This document shows positions 56,844-64,000 of a DNA stretch of 64,000 bases, piece after piece. The position numbers and the translations under genes were made by a program. The stretch covers positions 26,297 to 90,296 of the forward strand of contig NZ_JADWOX010000023.1 of the NCBI RefSeq assembly GCF_016135805.1, in the 5' to 3' direction. This DNA comes from Caulobacter hibisci (GTDB taxonomy: Bacteria; Pseudomonadota; Alphaproteobacteria; Caulobacterales; Caulobacteraceae). The notes under the pieces are model-generated. The model ran no database searches. It saw only the letters and a list, made by a program, of their open reading frames with translations, and was not told where the DNA came from. Every line of letters starts with the position of its first letter. Within the stretch, counting starts at the first letter, position 1.

Positions 56844-59840
56844 ATGACCAGGAAGACCTATCTGCGCGCGGGCTCGGCCTGCGCGCTGGCGGCGGCGCTC
56901 GGCGTCGCCGGGACGGCAAGGGCCCAGCAGGCTGAATCCACTCAGGTCGAGGAGGTGGTGGTCACCGGCTCCTTCATCCGCGGCACGCCCGAGGACGCGG
57001 CCCTGCCGGTCGACGTCATCGGATCCGAGGAGCTGCAGAAGCGGGGTTCGCCCTCGACCGTCGAGCTGATCAAGTCGCTGTCGGTGTCGAGCGGGGTTCT
57101 GGGCGACACCAACCAGTTCGACAGCCGGGCCCAGGGCTCGGAAGGCTCGGGCTCGGTGAACCTGCGGGGCCTGGGCTCGCAGCGGACCCTGGTGCTGCTG
57201 AACGGCCGGCGCCTGGCGATCAACCCGTTGGCCTCGGCCGGGGCCGGCATCGTCGACACCAACATCATCCCCGCCGCCGCCATCGGCCGGCTGGAAGTGC
57301 TGAAGGACGGGGCGGCGGCGACCTATGGCTCGGACGCCATCGCCGGCGTGGTCAACTTCATCACCAAGAAGAACGTCGACGGGCTGGAGGTCGGGGCCGA
57401 CTACCGGGCCATCGACGGCTCGGACGGCGACTACGGCCTGAACCTGACCTACGGCAAGCAGTGGGATCACGGCGACATGCTGGTCAGCGTCGGCTGGCAG
57501 CACCGCTCCAAGCTCAGCGTCGCCCAGCGCGATTGGGCCAATCGCGGCTATCTCGACAATCCCGAAGCCGGCTGGTCGGCGGCGGGCAATCCCTCGACCT
57601 TCATCCCGGCCGCCAGCCCGACCAACGCCCTGCGCGACCCGGCCTGCGCGGGCCTCGGCGGCTTTCCCGGCTTCAGCGGCCTGACGCCGGTCTGCTACTG
57701 GCACTACACGCCGTTCGACAACCTGGTGGAAAAGTCCAACGCCGTGCAGGTCTACGGCGAGATCAACGCCGAGCTTTCCGACACCACCAAGTTCCATGTC
57801 GAAGCCCTGTGGTCCCATACCGACACGCCCGACTGGAACACCTCGCCCTCGTACGCGGCCCTGGCCGTGCCGACCTCGGAAGTGGCCGCCGCCCCGACCC
57901 TGGTCGGGCGCTACTACGTGCCGGCGACCAATCCGGGCCTGATCGCCTTCATGGCCGCCAATCCGACCGTGACCCTGACCGGCCTGGGGACCGGCGCCCA
58001 GACCACCGTGCCCAGCAGCATCTTCGCCTTCGGGGCGATCAACGCCGCCAACCGGCCCTACGGCCTGGGCGGCAACCCGGCCTTCGGCTACGGCCCGTCG
58101 ATCGGCTCGCGTTCGTTCGACGCCTACCGCGTCTCGGCCGACCTGAAGGGCGAGTTCGGCAACGGGATCGGCTGGGAGGCGGCGGTGACCTATTCCCAGG
58201 AGGTCGGCATCCGCACCGGCTACGACACCCTGGTCAACCGCTTCGCCCTGGCGCTGCGCGGGCTGGGCGGACCCAACTGCGACACCGACCCGAACACGGC
58301 GGGGGTGCAGGGCACGCCGGGCGTCGGCGGCTGCCTGTATTACAACCCCTTCGCCAGCGCGATCCCGGGCAACGCCATCACCGGCGTGGCCAACCCCGGC
58401 TACGTCTCCGGCCTGGCCAACAGCAAGGAACTGACCGACTGGTTCTTCAAGAAGCTGACGACCAAGCAGACCTCGCGCCTGTTCGTGGCCGAGGCGGTGC
58501 TGAACGGCAAGACGGCCATCACCCTGCCGGGCGGCGACATAGCCTGGGCGGCGGGCGTGCAGTACCGACGGACCTACTTCACCTCGACCTTCAACGACAT
58601 CAGCAACGCCCTGATCAATCCGTGCATCAACACCCCGGACTATGGGGTGACCAGCTGCATCGGATCGGCGCGGAACGGGCCGTTCATGTTCCTGGGCGTC
58701 AACACGCCGGCCGATAACCAGAGCGACGTGATCGCGACCTTCGGCGAGCTCAGCCTGCCGATCACCGAGACGGTGCAGGCCCAGCTGGCGGCGCGCTACG
58801 AGGACTATGGCGGGGCGGTGGGCTCGACCTTCAACCCCAAGGCCTCGGTGCGCTGGCAGGCCTTGCCGTGGATGGCGGTGCGGGCCTCGGCCGGCTCGAC
58901 CTTCCGCGGACCGCCAGACCCGCTGACCACCACGACCTCGGTGACCTCGCTGCAAGGGATCCTGGGCGTGTTCCGGGCGGTCGACATCTTCGGCAATCCG
59001 GACCTGAAGCCCGAAAAGGCCAATACCTACAATTTCGGCCTGCTGTTCAAGGCCGGCGCCTTCAAGGCCAGCGTCGACTACTTCCGGTTCGACTTCAAAA
59101 ACCCGATCGTGGCCGAGCCGGTGGCCGGCATCACCAGCGCGCTCTATCCGAACGGCGCGGCGGGGACCAACAACTGCGGAAACAGCGCCTATGCCGCGCT
59201 ACAGGCCCGCTTCACCTTCAACGGCGCGTGCGGCACGCCGACCACCAGCATCGCGCGGCTGAAGACCTTCTATATCAATGGCGCGCCGATCGAGAATTCG
59301 GGCTTCGACGTCTCGGCCGACTACGCCTTCCAGGGCGTGCTGGGCGGCGAGCTGAGCGTCGGCGGCAACGCGACCTACGTCCAGAAGTACGAGGTGGGGG
59401 CGACCACGGTCGAGGGCGTGGTGGTCGAGAAGGCCTTCGACGCCGTGGGCCTGCTGAACTACCAGACCACCGTGGTGCCGATCCCGCAGTGGAAGGGCGA
59501 CGTCTTCGCCGAGTGGAGCCGGGGCGATCATAACCTGCGCCTGACGGTGCACTATATCGGCAAGTACACCGACCAGCGCACGGCGCCCTTCGCGACCGGG
59601 GCCTACAAGGACACGACCGGCGCGGCGGTGACGGTGGCCAACGGCAAGACCATCGACGCCCAGGTGCTGACCGACCTGGCCTATCGGGTGATCCTGCCGC
59701 GGGATGCGACGGCGACGGTGGCGATCACCAACCTGTTCGACAAGGACCCGTCCTACGCCCGGCTCGACCTTGGCTACGACCCGTTCACCGGCGATCCGCT
59801 GGGCCGGACCTACAAGCTGAGCCTGCGTAAGAAGTTCTAG
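56844..59840 (+). CDS. TonB-dependent receptor
   Basis: This 998-residue outer-membrane receptor has a signal peptide (ending GVAGTARA), a TonB box (EEVVVTG), a plug domain (about 60-200: VNLRGLGSQRTLVLLNGRRLAINP, NIIPAAAIGRLEVLKDGAAATYGSDAIAGVVNF) and a barrel to the end, finishing in the typical LSLRKKF. It imports a large or scarce nutrient using TonB energy. The ligand is not clear; the plug sequence is of the Caulobacter carbohydrate/oligopeptide-like type. I chose the ATG at 56844 behind GGGAGAGG. Confidence 0.95.
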   Translation: MTRKTYLRAGSACALAAALGVAGTARAQQAESTQVEEVVVTGSFIRGTPEDAALPVDVIGSEELQKRGSPSTVELIKSLSVSSGVLGDTNQFDSRAQGSEGSGSVNLRGLGSQRTLVLLNGRRLAINPLASAGAGIVDTNIIPAAAIGRLEVLKDGAAATYGSDAIAGVVNFITKKNVDGLEVGADYRAIDGSDGDYGLNLTYGKQWDHGDMLVSVGWQHRSKLSVAQRDWANRGYLDNPEAGWSAAGNPSTFIPAASPTNALRDPACAGLGGFPGFSGLTPVCYWHYTPFDNLVEKSNAVQVYGEINAELSDTTKFHVEALWSHTDTPDWNTSPSYAALAVPTSEVAAAPTLVGRYYVPATNPGLIAFMAANPTVTLTGLGTGAQTTVPSSIFAFGAINAANRPYGLGGNPAFGYGPSIGSRSFDAYRVSADLKGEFGNGIGWEAAVTYSQEVGIRTGYDTLVNRFALALRGLGGPNCDTDPNTAGVQGTPGVGGCLYYNPFASAIPGNAITGVANPGYVSGLANSKELTDWFFKKLTTKQTSRLFVAEAVLNGKTAITLPGGDIAWAAGVQYRRTYFTSTFNDISNALINPCINTPDYGVTSCIGSARNGPFMFLGVNTPADNQSDVIATFGELSLPITETVQAQLAARYEDYGGAVGSTFNPKASVRWQALPWMAVRASAGSTFRGPPDPLTTTTSVTSLQGILGVFRAVDIFGNPDLKPEKANTYNFGLLFKAGAFKASVDYFRFDFKNPIVAEPVAGITSALYPNGAAGTNNCGNSAYAALQARFTFNGACGTPTTSIARLKTFYINGAPIENSGFDVSADYAFQGVLGGELSVGGNATYVQKYEVGATTVEGVVVEKAFDAVGLLNYQTTVVPIPQWKGDVFAEWSRGDHNLRLTVHYIGKYTDQRTAPFATGAYKDTTGAAVTVANGKTIDAQVLTDLAYRVILPRDATATVAITNLFDKDPSYARLDLGYDPFTGDPLGRTYKLSLRKKF

Positions 59841-59910
59841 CCTTCTGCTCGAGATCCCCGCCTCGGGGAACTGCGGCGATCGGCTGTTTCCTCCAGCGGG
59901 TCGTCGTTCT

Positions 59911-59962
59911 AGGCCGGAGCCCGCTTGGCCGCCCCCCGCGTCAGGCAGGTTCCGGCCTTTCT
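59911..59962 (+). terminator. Possible terminator after the TonB receptor
   Basis: AGGCCGGA (59911-59918) pairs with TCCGGCCT (59951-59958), with a long loop, followed by TTCTG. Moderate support only. Confidence 0.45.
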
Positions 59963-59984
59963 GTTGGCCGCGACATTTTCTTGG

Positions 59985-60077
59985 AAGTCATCGCCCGACT
60001 TGTTCGGGCGACCCAAGCGGCGGATCAGGTTGTGGCTGGGTCAGCTTGGGTCGCCCGCATGAAGCGGGCGATGACTT
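59985..60077. repeat. R1 repeat, copy 4
   Basis: Arms AAGTCATCGCCCG and CGGGCGATGACTT, with inner CCCGACTTGTTCGGGC and CCCGCATGAAGCGGG. Convergent gap between the TonB receptor and the DegT-like gene. Confidence 0.88.
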
Positions 60078-60119
60078 TGAAAAAGAGAGCGCAAAGCTCC
60101 CTTCGAAAAGAAGGTTTTC

Positions 60120-61091
60120 TCAGACCTGCGCCACGGCCCGCCGAACCGCTTCGGCCAGATCATCCAGGTCGGCGATGTCGAGGTCGGCGGCGAAGGGCAG
60201 GCCCAGCATCTTGCCGGCCAGGTGGTCGACGACCGGCACGGCGTCGGCGGCCGCCTCGGGGTCGCGCACGCCTACGCAGGTGACGAAGCGGCCTTCGACG
60301 GCCAGCAGGGCGGCGACGGCCGGGGCGCAGCCCTCGGCGACGCTGACGACGCAGGCGCTCGACACCCACGACAGGCCCCAGCCGGGCTGGAACTGGATCG
60401 GCGAGCCGAGCAGCAGCATGCGCAGGCGCTGGGCGTTGGTGGCAAGCTGCTGGCGCTTCAGGGCCCAGCCGGCCAGGCCCGCGTCGCCTTCGAAGACCGG
60501 GGCGGTCAGGCGGGCGATCAGCGCGGCGTCCTCGGCGGCGACGAACACGCCGTCTCCGCCGGGCAGGCCGACGACCACCGGCACCGGGGCGTCCATGATC
60601 ACGTCGTAGCCGAAGGTGGCGTCGATGACGATCGGCAGGCCGGTCTCGACCTGGAAGGCGGCGAGGGCGGCCAGGTCCGGCGCGCGGCCGAAGGCGCAGG
60701 TGGTGACGATGGCTTCCAGCGGGCAGGGGGCCTCGGCGAGGCGCTCGCGCAGGTGGGCGGTGTCGACCATCCAGGTGAAGGGATCCACGTCGACCAGCCA
60801 CGGCGTCAGGCCAGCGGCGGCGACGCCTTCGAGGGTCTCGCGGTTGGCCAGGGCCGAGACGATGCAGACGCCGCCGGGACGGGCGCCCTGGGCGGCCAGG
60901 AGGTCGGCGGTGGCGGTGGCGCGGTCGGCGGCGGCGCGGACGGCGGTGGGACGGGAGAAGCGCTGGGCCAGGCGCCCGTTCAGGGCGCCGTTCGGGGCCA
61001 GGGCGCGGCTGACGGCGTCGAAATCGATCGGCGCGTCGGAGGCGGGAACGCTCGGCTGCGACGCCAGGACGGCGGCGGTGAGAAAGGGCAT
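60120..61091 (-). CDS. DegT/AHBA-like fold protein without the PLP lysine
   Basis: This 323-residue protein resembles DegT/EryC1-type aminotransferases: AAGLTPWLVDVDPFTWMVDTAHL, ALEAIVTTCAFGRAPDLAALAAF, and GLPIVIDATFGYD with the PLP-pyridine Asp. The segment that should hold the Schiff-base Lys reads VVVGLPGGDGVFVAAEDAALI with no Lys. It is shorter than active enzymes by about 50 residues. I infer a non-catalytic or altered-activity member. I chose the ATG at 61091, behind GGAAG. It is divergent from the AraC-type regulator. Confidence 0.7.
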   Translation of the reverse strand: MPFLTAAVLASQPSVPASDAPIDFDAVSRALAPNGALNGRLAQRFSRPTAVRAAADRATATADLLAAQGARPGGVCIVSALANRETLEGVAAAGLTPWLVDVDPFTWMVDTAHLRERLAEAPCPLEAIVTTCAFGRAPDLAALAAFQVETGLPIVIDATFGYDVIMDAPVPVVVGLPGGDGVFVAAEDAALIARLTAPVFEGDAGLAGWALKRQQLATNAQRLRMLLLGSPIQFQPGWGLSWVSSACVVSVAEGCAPAVAALLAVEGRFVTCVGVRDPEAAADAVPVVDHLAGKMLGLPFAADLDIADLDDLAEAVRRAVAQV

Positions 61092-61335
61092 GCGATACGC
61101 TTCCGAGAACCCGGCGCCCCGACGACGCCTGATGGTTAACTGACCGTATCGAGTGACTCGGCAGGCCCCGATGCGGCGCGCCGTCGCGGCGTAGAGTGTG
61201 GATTTTCCGGGTTTTTCGCGTAATCGGCGAAGGGGCTCTTCCAAAGGTGGAAGATCCGCCGCGCCAAAGACCGCAAGATCGGTCGAGCGTGCGACGGCGG
61301 GTCGCGCCAGGTTGGGATCGTCACGACGGACGAGG

Positions 61336-62211
61336 ATGATGACGACGGCGCTCGACCACTATCAGGCCCGGATGCAGCGGGTGTTGGCCCATATAGACCA
61401 GCATCTGGACGGCGATCTGGACCTGGAGGCGGTGAGCAGCGTCGCGGCGTTCTCCAAGTTCCACTTCCATCGGCAGTTCAAGGCGACCTTCGGGGTGTCG
61501 CTGCATCGCTACGTCCAGCTGGCCCGCTTGCGGCGGGCCTCGAAACGGCTGGCCGACGGGCAGGGACCCAGCGTCACCGACATCGCGCTCGAGGCCGGTT
61601 ACGAGGCGCCCGACGCCTTCGCCCGCGCCTTCCGGCAGAGGTTTTCGCAGTCGCCGTCGGATTTCAGGAAAGCGCCCGACTGGGCGCCGTGGCTCGCGGC
61701 CTTCGGGCCGCTCAACGCAGCCAGGAGCAGGATCATGCAGACGACCTTCAACCCAGACCAGGTGACCATCCGCGAGGTGGCGCCGACACGCGTGGCGATC
61801 TTCGAGCACCGGGGAGACCCCGACACCCAGGACGCGACCATCCAGCGGTTCATCGCCTGGCGCAAAGGCGCGGGGCTGTCGCCGCGCACCAACCCGACCT
61901 TCAACATCTGGCATTCCGAGCGCCGTCCGGCCGATCCGGCCGACTACCGCATGGATCTCTGCGTCGGCTTGCTGGACGACCGGCCGGTCGAGGAGGGGGC
62001 CAAGGCGGGCGAGATCCCCGGCGGGCGCTGCGCGGTGCTGCGGGTGACCGGCGACACCCACAACCTGGAGCCCGCGGCGCTCTATCTCTACCGGGACTGG
62101 CTGCCCGCCAGCGGCGAGGAGATGCGCGACTTCCCCATCTACTGCCAGCGTTTCTTCCTGGACGAGCCGGAGTTGGGGACGGCGGCGGAGCTGTTTCTGC
62201 CGTTGAGGTAG
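61336..62211 (+). CDS. AraC-family regulator with GyrI-like domain
   Basis: This 291-residue protein has an N-terminal AraC DNA-binding domain (first HTH LEAVSSVAAFSKFHFHRQFKATFGVS; second SVTDIALEAGYEAPDAFARAFRQRFSQSPSDFR) and a C-terminal GyrI/SbmC-like domain (about 130-290) with the pattern VTIREVAPTRVAIFEHRGDPDT. Such proteins sense small amphipathic drugs or metabolites (Rob/SoxS relatives). ATG 61336 or 61339 are both possible. It is divergent from the DegT-like gene. Confidence 0.88.
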   Translation: MMTTALDHYQARMQRVLAHIDQHLDGDLDLEAVSSVAAFSKFHFHRQFKATFGVSLHRYVQLARLRRASKRLADGQGPSVTDIALEAGYEAPDAFARAFRQRFSQSPSDFRKAPDWAPWLAAFGPLNAARSRIMQTTFNPDQVTIREVAPTRVAIFEHRGDPDTQDATIQRFIAWRKGAGLSPRTNPTFNIWHSERRPADPADYRMDLCVGLLDDRPVEEGAKAGEIPGGRCAVLRVTGDTHNLEPAALYLYRDWLPASGEEMRDFPIYCQRFFLDEPELGTAAELFLPLR

Positions 62212-62226
62212 AGAGCGCTTTTTGAT

Positions 62227-62396
62227 CCCTCTCTCTAAGAGAGAGGGAGGGACCCGCGCCGCAAGGCGTGGGAGGGTGAGAGGTGACAAACTCGCCGGAT
62301 GAGGCGCGGCGGTTTTGGGTTTACCTGCCGACGGTGAAACCCCTCACCCTCCCACCGCTGCGCGGCGGGCCCCTCCCTCTCCCTATGGAAGAGGGC
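62227..62396. repeat. R2 repeat, copy 7
   Basis: Arms CCCTCTCTCTAAGAGAGAGG and CCCTCTCCCTATGGAAGAGG; core TGAGAGGTG and AACCCCTCACCCTCCC. Convergent gap between the AraC-type gene and the acyl-CoA synthetase. Confidence 0.82.
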
Positions 62397-62397
62397 T

Positions 62398-63942
62398 TTA
62401 TCGAGCCGTCCACCCGTCGCGCAGTTCGCGCTTGAGCACCTTGCCGATGTGGCTGCGGGGCAGGGCGTCGACGAGGACGAGGTCGGAGAGGCGCTGGGTC
62501 TTGCCCAGGCGCGCGTTGGCGAAGGCGCGGAGGGTTTCGGGCTGGGCCGCGACGCCCGGCCGCAGGGCGACGAAGGCCACCGGCGTCTCGCCCCAGGCGT
62601 CGGACGGCACGCCGACCACGGCGGCCTCCAGCACGTCGGGGTGGGCGGCGATCACCGCCTCCAGATCGCTGGGATAGATGTTGAAGCCGCCGCTGATGAT
62701 CATGTCCTTCTTGCGGTCCATAAGCGTCAGGAAGCCTTCGGCGTCGAAGCGGCCGACGTCGCCGGTGCGGATGAAGGACAGGCCTTCGGGCGAGGTCCAG
62801 GTGGCCTCGGCGGTCTTGCCGGGCTGGCCGTGATAGCCGTTCATCATGCCGGCCGAGCGGCCGACGATCTCGCCGACGACGCCGGGACCGACCTGCGCGC
62901 CGTCCTCGTCGATCAGGCGGATGTCGTGGCCGGGGGCGGGCTGGCCGACGGTGTGCAGCTTGTCGGGGTGCTCGTGGGCCATGAGGATGCAGGTGCCGCC
63001 GCCCTCGGTCATGCCGAAATATTCGACCAGGCCGCCGGGCCAGCGCTTCAGAACCTCGGCTTTCAGCTCCGGGGCGAACGGGGCGCTGGTGCAGAACTTC
63101 AGCCGGGTGGTCGACAGGTCGAAGCTGTCGAAGTCCGGGTGGGCCATCAGCCGGCGGTACTGCACCGGCACCAGCATGGCGTGGGTCATGCGGCGGTGCT
63201 GGGCCAGTTCCAGGAAACGGCCGGCGTCGAACTTCCTCATCAGCACCACCGTCCCCCCGCCCGCCAGGGTCGGGAAGAAGCAGACCAGGGTGGTGTTGGA
63301 ATAGAGCGGGGTCGACAGCAGGGTCACCGCGTCGGCGCCATAGCCGACGGCGTCGCCGCGGAAGACGTGCTTCCAGCGCATGCCGTGCGACTGGACGATG
63401 CCCTTGGGCGCGCCGGTGGTGCCGCTGGAATAGATGATGTTGAACGGATGCTCGGGGCCGATCTCGACCGGCGTCGGCGCGGCGCCTTCGGGGGCGAGCC
63501 AGGCGTCGAAGGCTTCGCCGGCGGTCGAGCCGTCCAGGGCGATGGTGCGGGCGACGACGGGGGCGGGCTTTTGCGCCTGCGCCACGCCGGCGTCGATGAA
63601 GAACAGTTTCGCGCCGCTGTCGGCGACCATGCCGGCTATGGCCTCGGGCGTGGAGGAGGGGGCCAGCGGCGCGACCGCGACCCCGGCCCGCAGGCCGCCG
63701 AGAAACAGCGCCGCATAGGGGATCGAGGACAGGGCGCAGACGGCGACGGCCTCGCCCGGTGCGATCCCGTCGCGCTGCAGGGCGGCGGCGACGCGGTCGG
63801 CCAGGGCGTCGAAGGCGGCGTAGGTGATGGTCTCGCCGGTTTCCATGATCACGGCGGGGCGGGCGGGGGCTTCGGCGGCCCGTTCGCGGAGGATGTCGCC
63901 CATCACGCCGTAGTCGGCGGCGATCATGGAGGGGATGGTCAT
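62398..63942 (-). CDS. Acyl-CoA synthetase (AMP-dependent ligase)
   Basis: This 514-residue enzyme activates a carboxylic acid via an acyl-adenylate. It has the P-loop-like IYSSGTTGAPKG, FGMTEGG, TGDVGRFD, and the C-terminal hinge FNIYPSDLEAVI with the catalytic Lys near the end (IGKVLKRELRD). Length is typical of medium/long-chain acyl-CoA ligases. The specific acid is not predictable. It is a single gene on the minus strand; its 5' flank continues to the window edge. Confidence 0.92.
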   Translation of the reverse strand: MTIPSMIAADYGVMGDILRERAAEAPARPAVIMETGETITYAAFDALADRVAAALQRDGIAPGEAVAVCALSSIPYAALFLGGLRAGVAVAPLAPSSTPEAIAGMVADSGAKLFFIDAGVAQAQKPAPVVARTIALDGSTAGEAFDAWLAPEGAAPTPVEIGPEHPFNIIYSSGTTGAPKGIVQSHGMRWKHVFRGDAVGYGADAVTLLSTPLYSNTTLVCFFPTLAGGGTVVLMRKFDAGRFLELAQHRRMTHAMLVPVQYRRLMAHPDFDSFDLSTTRLKFCTSAPFAPELKAEVLKRWPGGLVEYFGMTEGGGTCILMAHEHPDKLHTVGQPAPGHDIRLIDEDGAQVGPGVVGEIVGRSAGMMNGYHGQPGKTAEATWTSPEGLSFIRTGDVGRFDAEGFLTLMDRKKDMIISGGFNIYPSDLEAVIAAHPDVLEAAVVGVPSDAWGETPVAFVALRPGVAAQPETLRAFANARLGKTQRLSDLVLVDALPRSHIGKVLKRELRDGWTAR

Positions 63943-64000
63943 GGGACTCCTCGTGCTTGGCAGGGGCCGGCGCTGGATCTGGCGCTGCTCGGCGAAGTAG
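63943..64000. other. Upstream flank of the acyl-CoA synthetase at the window edge
   Basis: The last 58 bases hold the ribosome site (AGGAGT, minus strand) of the ligase gene and nothing else I can identify. Confidence 0.5.

Noticed and set aside
1..64000. tRNA, rRNA, CRISPR arrays and insertion sequences
   Set aside because: I saw no cloverleaf with a T-loop motif, no direct-repeat/spacer arrays and no transposase domain. The repeats are short, and all are imperfect palindromes.

Overview
The window looks like chromosome from a Caulobacter-type alphaproteobacterium. Base composition is very GC-rich. It carries the Caulobacterales cell-cycle genes rcdA (regulator of CtrA degradation) and trcR (DUF1013), and other alphaproteobacterial markers: the archaeal-type serC next to serA, DUF1192, DUF465/YdcH proteins, and a TonB-dependent receptor. 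Nothing resembles an insertion sequence, an integrated prophage, a CRISPR array, a tRNA or an rRNA. It reads as a stable, gene-dense chromosome arm with many short dispersed repeats.

Layout. 0.1-9.5 kb: methylglyoxal synthase, a membrane protein with a YEATS-like tail, a catalytically stripped RNase H-like protein, a helical-repeat protein behind a TTAA-rich CtrA-type promoter, a J-domain gene divergent from bolA, cytidine deaminase, UbiX and trcR. 9.6-13.8 kb: a GH19 endolysin-like enzyme, a quinone oxidoreductase, rcdA behind a perfect sigma-54 consensus, and thiD. 13.8-20.7 kb: a nucleotidyltransferase, a GH43 glycosidase behind a LacI-type palindrome, DJ-1/PfpI and PhzF enzymes, a hybrid histidine kinase, and a small protein with a CtrA-like box. 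20.8-26.4 kb: the serine operon (serC, a zincin-like protein, serA), VanZ and an acyltransferase. 26.5-32.5 kb: HAD phosphatase, dienelactone hydrolase, two tiny proteins (52 aa membrane, 94 aa DUF1272), carA behind a leader terminator, a globin-like protein lacking the haem ligand, and a carboxylesterase. 32.7-42.3 kb: a first RND efflux pair with a divergent TetR, a DUF2236 oxygenase with a divergent TetR, YeiH exporter and an arylesterase. 42.3-47.2 kb: VanY-type carboxypeptidase divergent from an L,D-transpeptidase, then about 1.2 kb of non-coding DNA ending in a promoter, a leader peptide rich in Leu/Ile/Val and a terminator in front of a carotenoid oxygenase. 47.4-56.3 kb: DUF1295 and thiolase, a tandem HxlR regulator, and a tripartite RND efflux operon. 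56.8-63.9 kb: TonB receptor, a degenerate DegT-fold protein, an AraC/GyrI regulator and an acyl-CoA synthetase.

A window-wide pattern is the distribution of at least five families of imperfect inverted repeats. They occur downstream of genes, in ten of fourteen convergent gaps and in none of thirteen divergent gaps. In several places they supply the stop codon or the last residues of the neighbouring protein. The strongest candidates for undescribed biology are the orphan branched-chain-amino-acid-type leader at 45433-45642, the sigma-54 element at rcdA, the membrane YEATS-like protein, and the set of folds that kept their scaffold but lost their catalytic or ligand residues (RNase H, globin, DegT).
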